Shown here one piece after another: positions 38,386 to 41,856 of a stretch of 41,856 nucleotides of DNA. The notes beneath the pieces are model-generated. The model saw nothing but the letters and a program-made list of their open reading frames with translations. It was not told where the DNA came from and ran no database searches. The first letter of the stretch is position 1. Each line of letters opens with the position of its first letter. Source of the DNA: Curtobacterium sp. GC_Cur_3. Its GTDB lineage: Bacteria; Actinomycetota; Actinomycetes; Actinomycetales; Microbacteriaceae. The position numbers and the translations under genes are program-made. The DNA is taken from positions 1 to 41,856 of the forward strand of contig NZ_JALNUI010000030.1 of NCBI RefSeq assembly GCF_026544205.1, read 5' to 3'.

Positions 38386-39864
38386 ATGGTCCGACCGACG
38401 CTCTCCACTGACTCCGCCTCCCCCTCCTCGATCGACGCCGACGTCCTCGTCGTCGGCGTCCGCCCCGGCTCTGACGGCGCTCCCGCGACGATCGTCCCGC
38501 CCGCGACGACGCCGTTCTCCGAGCTCGATGACCTCGACCTCGCGGCGATCGGCGTGACGGGGGCGAAGGACCAGCTCGTTCGCCTGCCGGGCACCGGTGT
38601 CAGCGCCGGCAGCATCGCGCTCATCGGCCTCGGCTCCGGCAGCGGCGTCGCCGCCGTCCGCTCGGCCGCGGGCAGCGCCGTCCGGCAGCTCCCGCACGTG
38701 TCCTCGATCGCGCTCGCTCTGCCGACCGACTCCGACGAGCTCGTGGACGCCGCCCTCGAGGGTGCGGCACTCGGGTCCTACTCGTTCACCCGGCACAGGG
38801 GCACCGGCAGCACCGGACCGGTGCGGGGCGACCAGCGCGTCGTCGTGCTCACCCCGTCAGCCGTCGCCGACGCGACCGTGCGCCCGGCGATCGTCGCGGA
38901 CGCCGCCGCCCTGGTGCGCGACCTCGTGAACACCGCCGCGCTCGACCTCGGCCCCTCGGACGTCGCGGACGTGGCCACCGGGCTCGCCGGGGACCTGCCG
39001 CTGACCGTCGAGGTGCTCGACGAGACCGCGCTCGAGGCCCAGGGCTTCGGCGGCATCCTCGGCGTCGGGGCCGGGTCCGTCCGTCCCCCGCGCCTGGTCG
39101 TCGTCCGGTACGCGCCGGAGTCCGCGACGAAGCACCTCGCCCTCGTCGGCAAGGGCATCACGTTCGACTCGGGCGGGCTCTCGCTCAAGCCGGCCGCCTC
39201 GATGCTCGGCATGAAGACCGACATGACCGGCGCTGCGACCGTGCTCGCCGCGACCGTCGCCGCCGCTCGACTCGGCCTGGACGTCAAGGTCACCGCGTGG
39301 CTCTGCCTGGCCGAGAACATGCCGTCCGGGTCGGCGATCCGTCCCGGTGACGTCCTGACGCTGAAGAACGGCAAGACCGTGGAGGTCACGAACACCGACG
39401 CCGAGGGCCGTCTGGTCCTCGGTGACGGCCTCGCTGCGGCCTCGCTCGAGCAGCCCGACGCGGTCGTCGACGTCGCCACCCTCACCGGCGCCCAGGTCGT
39501 CGCGCTCGGCGACCGCACCACCGGCCTGATGGGCACCGACGACCTCGTGGCCCGTGTCCGCGCCCTCGCCGAGTCCGTCGCCGAGCCGATCTGGCCGATG
39601 CCCCTCCCCGAGGAGCTCGACGCCCGGCTCGCCAGCGACGTCGCCGACATGGTGAACGCCACGGTGGGCAACCCGGCCGGCGGCATGCTGCTCGCGGGCA
39701 AGTTCCTGGAGCGCTTCGTGGGCGAGGGTGTCCCCTGGGCGCACCTCGACATCGCGGGCCCCTCGGAGAACAAGGGCGGCGGCTACGGGTGGCTGGGCAA
39801 GGGACCGACCGGTGCGATGGTCCGCACGCTCATCTCGCTCGCAGAAGACCTCCAGTCCAAGTAG
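38386..39864 (+). CDS. pepA: Leucyl aminopeptidase (M17 family)
   Basis: 492 residues. Two-zinc M17 metallopeptidase: VGKGITFDSGGLSLKPA (metal Lys and Asp), MKTDMTGAATVL and the signature NTDAEGRLVL. An N-terminal macro-like domain (1-170) and the C-terminal catalytic domain (about 180-490) are complete. It removes N-terminal residues from peptides as a cytosolic hexamer. The next gene, lpdA, starts 154 nt away beyond a hairpin. Confidence 0.95.
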   Translation: MVRPTLSTDSASPSSIDADVLVVGVRPGSDGAPATIVPPATTPFSELDDLDLAAIGVTGAKDQLVRLPGTGVSAGSIALIGLGSGSGVAAVRSAAGSAVRQLPHVSSIALALPTDSDELVDAALEGAALGSYSFTRHRGTGSTGPVRGDQRVVVLTPSAVADATVRPAIVADAAALVRDLVNTAALDLGPSDVADVATGLAGDLPLTVEVLDETALEAQGFGGILGVGAGSVRPPRLVVVRYAPESATKHLALVGKGITFDSGGLSLKPAASMLGMKTDMTGAATVLAATVAAARLGLDVKVTAWLCLAENMPSGSAIRPGDVLTLKNGKTVEVTNTDAEGRLVLGDGLAAASLEQPDAVVDVATLTGAQVVALGDRTTGLMGTDDLVARVRALAESVAEPIWPMPLPEELDARLASDVADMVNATVGNPAGGMLLAGKFLERFVGEGVPWAHLDIAGPSENKGGGYGWLGKGPTGAMVRTLISLAEDLQSK

Positions 39865-39872
39865 TAGGTTGG

Positions 39873-39910
39873 TTCCGGTGGGGCGGGCGTCTCGACGCCA
39901 CCCACCGGAA
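39873..39910 (+). terminator. Hairpin after pepA
   Basis: TTCCGGTGGG (39873-39882) pairs with CCCACCGGAA (39901-39910); GGCG-TCTCGA-CGCC forms the tip. The 154-nt spacer 39865-40018 holds no other gene. Confidence 0.65.
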
Positions 39911-40018
39911 CGACACGGGACGGGACCGGAACCATGCGGTCCGACCGTCGGACACCGCCGCGGTGGTGTCCATGTGCGGGCCCGACCGGCCCCGACATGC
40001 ACGAGGGAGTTGCACCAG

Positions 40019-41392
40019 GTGACGGAACAGACTTACGACGTCGTGGTCCTCGGTGGCGGGAGTGGCGGGTACGCCGCTGCGCTCCGGGCAGCCGAGCTCG
40101 GGATGAGCGTCGCGCTCATCGAGGGCGACAAGCTCGGAGGGACCTGCCTGCACCGCGGCTGCATCCCGACGAAGGCGCTGCTGCACTCCGCCGAGATCGC
40201 CGACGGCGCCCGTGACGCCGAGAAGTACGGCGTCCTCGCCGAGTTCGCTGGTGTCGACGTGCCCAAGGTCATCGAGTACCAGCAGGGCGTCATCAACTCC
40301 AAGTACAAGGGCCTGCAGGGCCTCATCAAGGCCCGCGGCATCACCGTCGTCGAGGGCTGGGGCCGCCTGACCTCGCAGAACACCGTGCAGGTCGGCGACC
40401 AGACCGTCACCGGCAAGAACGTCGTGCTGGCGACCGGGTCCTACTCGAAGTCCCTCCCCGGGCTCGAGATCGGCGGCCGGGTCATCACCTCCGAGACCGC
40501 CCTCCGCATGGACTACGTCCCGAACAAGGTCGTCATCCTGGGCGGCGGCGTGATCGGTGTCGAGTTCGCCAGCGTCTGGAAGTCCTTCGGCGCCGACGTC
40601 ACCATCGTCGAGGGCCTCCCCCACCTGGTCCCCGCCGAGGACGAGTCCATGTCGAAGCAGCTCGAGCGCGCGTTCCGCAAGCGCGGCATCGGGTTCTCGC
40701 TCGGCACCCGGTTCCAGGGCGTCGAGCAGCACGAGAACGGTGTCGTCGTCACGCTCGAAGACGGCACGACCTTCGACGGTGACGTCCTGCTCGTCGCCGT
40801 CGGCCGTGGCCCCGTCACGCAGAACGTCGGCTACGACGAGGTCGGCATCACGATGGACCGCGGCTTCGTCATCACGAACGAGCGCCTCGCCACGAACGTC
40901 CCGAACGTCTACGCCGTCGGCGACATCGTCCCCGGCCTGCAGCTCGCGCACCGCGGCTTCCAGCAGGGCATCTTCGTCGCCGAGGAGATCGCCGGGCTCA
41001 ACCCGGTGGTCATCGAGGACAAGAACATCCCCAAGGTCACCTACTCCGACCCCGAGGTCGCCTCCGTCGGTCTCTCGCAGTCGAAGGCCGAGGAGCAGTA
41101 CGGCGCCGACAAGGTCGACTCGTACGAGTACAACCTCGCCGGCAACGGCAAGAGCCACATCATCGGCACGTCCGGTGCGGTCAAGGTCGTGCGGGTCGTC
41201 GACGGCCCCGTCGTCGGCATCAGCATGATCGGCGCCCGCGTCGGCGAACTCATCGCGGAGGCTCAGCTCGCCGTGAACTGGGAAGCCCACCCCGAGGACG
41301 TCGCGCCGCTCATCCACGCGCACCCGACCCAGAGCGAAGCCCTCGGCGAAGCGCTGATGCACCTCGCCGGCAAGCCGCTCCACGCCCTGTGA
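40019..41392 (+). CDS. lpdA: Dihydrolipoamide dehydrogenase (E3)
   Basis: 457 residues from GTG 40019 (GGGAG upstream); upstream residues in the same frame are spacer. FAD-binding [14 protein letters not shown], redox-active disulfide [13 protein letters not shown] (Cys43, Cys48), NAD-binding [17 protein letters not shown], second FAD segment YAVGDI, and dimer-interface catalytic His435 with Glu440 in HAHPTQSEA. It reoxidises lipoamide in 2-oxo acid dehydrogenase complexes. The E2 gene follows after 61 nt, so the two form an operon for pyruvate or 2-oxoglutarate dehydrogenase. Confidence 0.96.
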   Translation: MTEQTYDVVVLGGGSGGYAAALRAAELGMSVALIEGDKLGGTCLHRGCIPTKALLHSAEIADGARDAEKYGVLAEFAGVDVPKVIEYQQGVINSKYKGLQGLIKARGITVVEGWGRLTSQNTVQVGDQTVTGKNVVLATGSYSKSLPGLEIGGRVITSETALRMDYVPNKVVILGGGVIGVEFASVWKSFGADVTIVEGLPHLVPAEDESMSKQLERAFRKRGIGFSLGTRFQGVEQHENGVVVTLEDGTTFDGDVLLVAVGRGPVTQNVGYDEVGITMDRGFVITNERLATNVPNVYAVGDIVPGLQLAHRGFQQGIFVAEEIAGLNPVVIEDKNIPKVTYSDPEVASVGLSQSKAEEQYGADKVDSYEYNLAGNGKSHIIGTSGAVKVVRVVDGPVVGISMIGARVGELIAEAQLAVNWEAHPEDVAPLIHAHPTQSEALGEALMHLAGKPLHAL

Positions 41393-41453
41393 GCCAGCGC
41401 ACGATGACATCGACAACCACCACGATCCACCCCTGCGAAGAGGAGTCCACCCG

Positions 41454-41856
41454 ATGAGCGAATCCGTCAACCTCCCGGCGCTCGGCGAGAGCGTCACCGA
41501 GGGCACGGTGACCCGATGGCTGAAGAACGTCGGTGACCGGGTCGAGGTCGACGAGCCGCTGCTCGAGGTCTCGACCGACAAGGTCGACACCGAGATCCCG
41601 TCGCCGATCGCCGGCGTGGTCGAGGAGATCCTGGTCCAGGAGGACGAGACCGTCGAGGTCGGCACTCCGCTGGTGAAGATCGGCGACGGCACGGGCTCCT
41701 CCGACGGCGACTCCGGTTCGTCGGACTCGGCGTCGGACTCGAACGAGGCCGCTGCCGACCAGGCAGCGCCCGAGGCCGAGCCGAGCACCGAGCAGGACAC
41801 CGAGGCCAAGGCCCCGGAGCCGACCGAGCCCGAGCCGGCCCCGGCCGGACAGACCC
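41454..41856 (+). CDS. sucB: 2-oxo acid dehydrogenase E2 (lipoyl acyltransferase), 5' part
   Basis: 134 residues visible; the gene runs off the right edge. The N-terminal lipoyl domain is complete: [20 protein letters not shown], lipoylated Lys43 in [15 protein letters not shown] Ser/Asp then Ala/Pro/Glu-rich swinging linker starts about residue 82. GAAGAGGAG precedes the ATG. The [15 protein letters not shown] pattern is that of the actinobacterial SucB/DlaT type shared by pyruvate and 2-oxoglutarate dehydrogenases; which complex it serves cannot be decided from this part. Confidence 0.92.
   Translation, partial: MSESVNLPALGESVTEGTVTRWLKNVGDRVEVDEPLLEVSTDKVDTEIPSPIAGVVEEILVQEDETVEVGTPLVKIGDGTGSSDGDSGSSDSASDSNEAAADQAAPEAEPSTEQDTEAKAPEPTEPEPAPAGQT

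Overview
The window is 41.9 kb of very GC-rich chromosomal DNA with densely packed genes. Strong G/C bias at third codon positions, frequent GTG/TTG starts and a set of actinobacterial families (DUF3000, DUF3093, DUF3159, DUF3710, DUF4193, DUF7455-like, SepH, MurT/GatD, a Lys/Ala-rich SigA) point to Actinomycetota. Gene order and family variants fit Microbacteriaceae, probably Curtobacterium or a close relative. The genus is inference from sequence style, not a database result. No rRNA, tRNA, CRISPR, transposase, integrase or prophage gene was seen. This is core chromosome, not an island.

Layout. 0-4.5 kb: a possible gene tail, an AbiEi-like/PD-(D/E)XK protein, an EcsC-like protein, ChaB, an aldo/keto reductase and a tyrosine phosphatase. 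4.7-8.8 kb: ammonium transporter behind a tandem GlnR-type site, ZapE, and the sulfur pair sseA-sufE. 8.9-15.6 kb: an alpha/beta hydrolase divergent from DUF3000-RNase D, then the fatty-acid beta-oxidation pair (thiolase and FadB). 15.7-22.7 kb, minus strand: dut-DUF3710-DUF3159, aconitase, and DXS for isoprenoids. 22.8-31.9 kb: DUF3093, DUF4193, SepH, a nucleotide pyrophosphatase/phosphodiesterase, and topoisomerase IV subunits ParC and ParE transcribed toward each other. 32.0-38.3 kb: a small zinc protein, the sigA-murT-gatD operon, an MFS transporter and a PAC2 protein. 38.4-41.9 kb: leucyl aminopeptidase, dihydrolipoamide dehydrogenase and the start of the lipoyl-dependent E2 gene.

The most interesting system is the sigA-murT-gatD operon. 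The MurT homologue has no cysteine, so it cannot carry the usual Cys4 zinc ribbon. The GatD homologue also has no cysteine and has lost both catalytic residues of the glutaminase (Cys to Gly95, His to Gln198). The pair therefore cannot release ammonia from glutamine by the known mechanism. Microbacteriaceae make group-B peptidoglycan, in which the alpha-carboxyl of D-Glu at position 2 carries the cross-bridge and is not amidated. I propose that this pair has been repurposed to attach the bridge amino acid, or a related amine, to that carboxyl.

Other genome-scale signals are: nine genes whose -10 hexamer lies 6-7 nt from the start codon (leaderless transcripts); a family of long near-perfect terminator palindromes sharing a GGAGGC(C/G)CGG-type arm; short tandem repeats that copy the 3' end and stop codon of zapE and of parC; and GTCTC/GAGAC palindrome clusters in two convergent intergenic regions.
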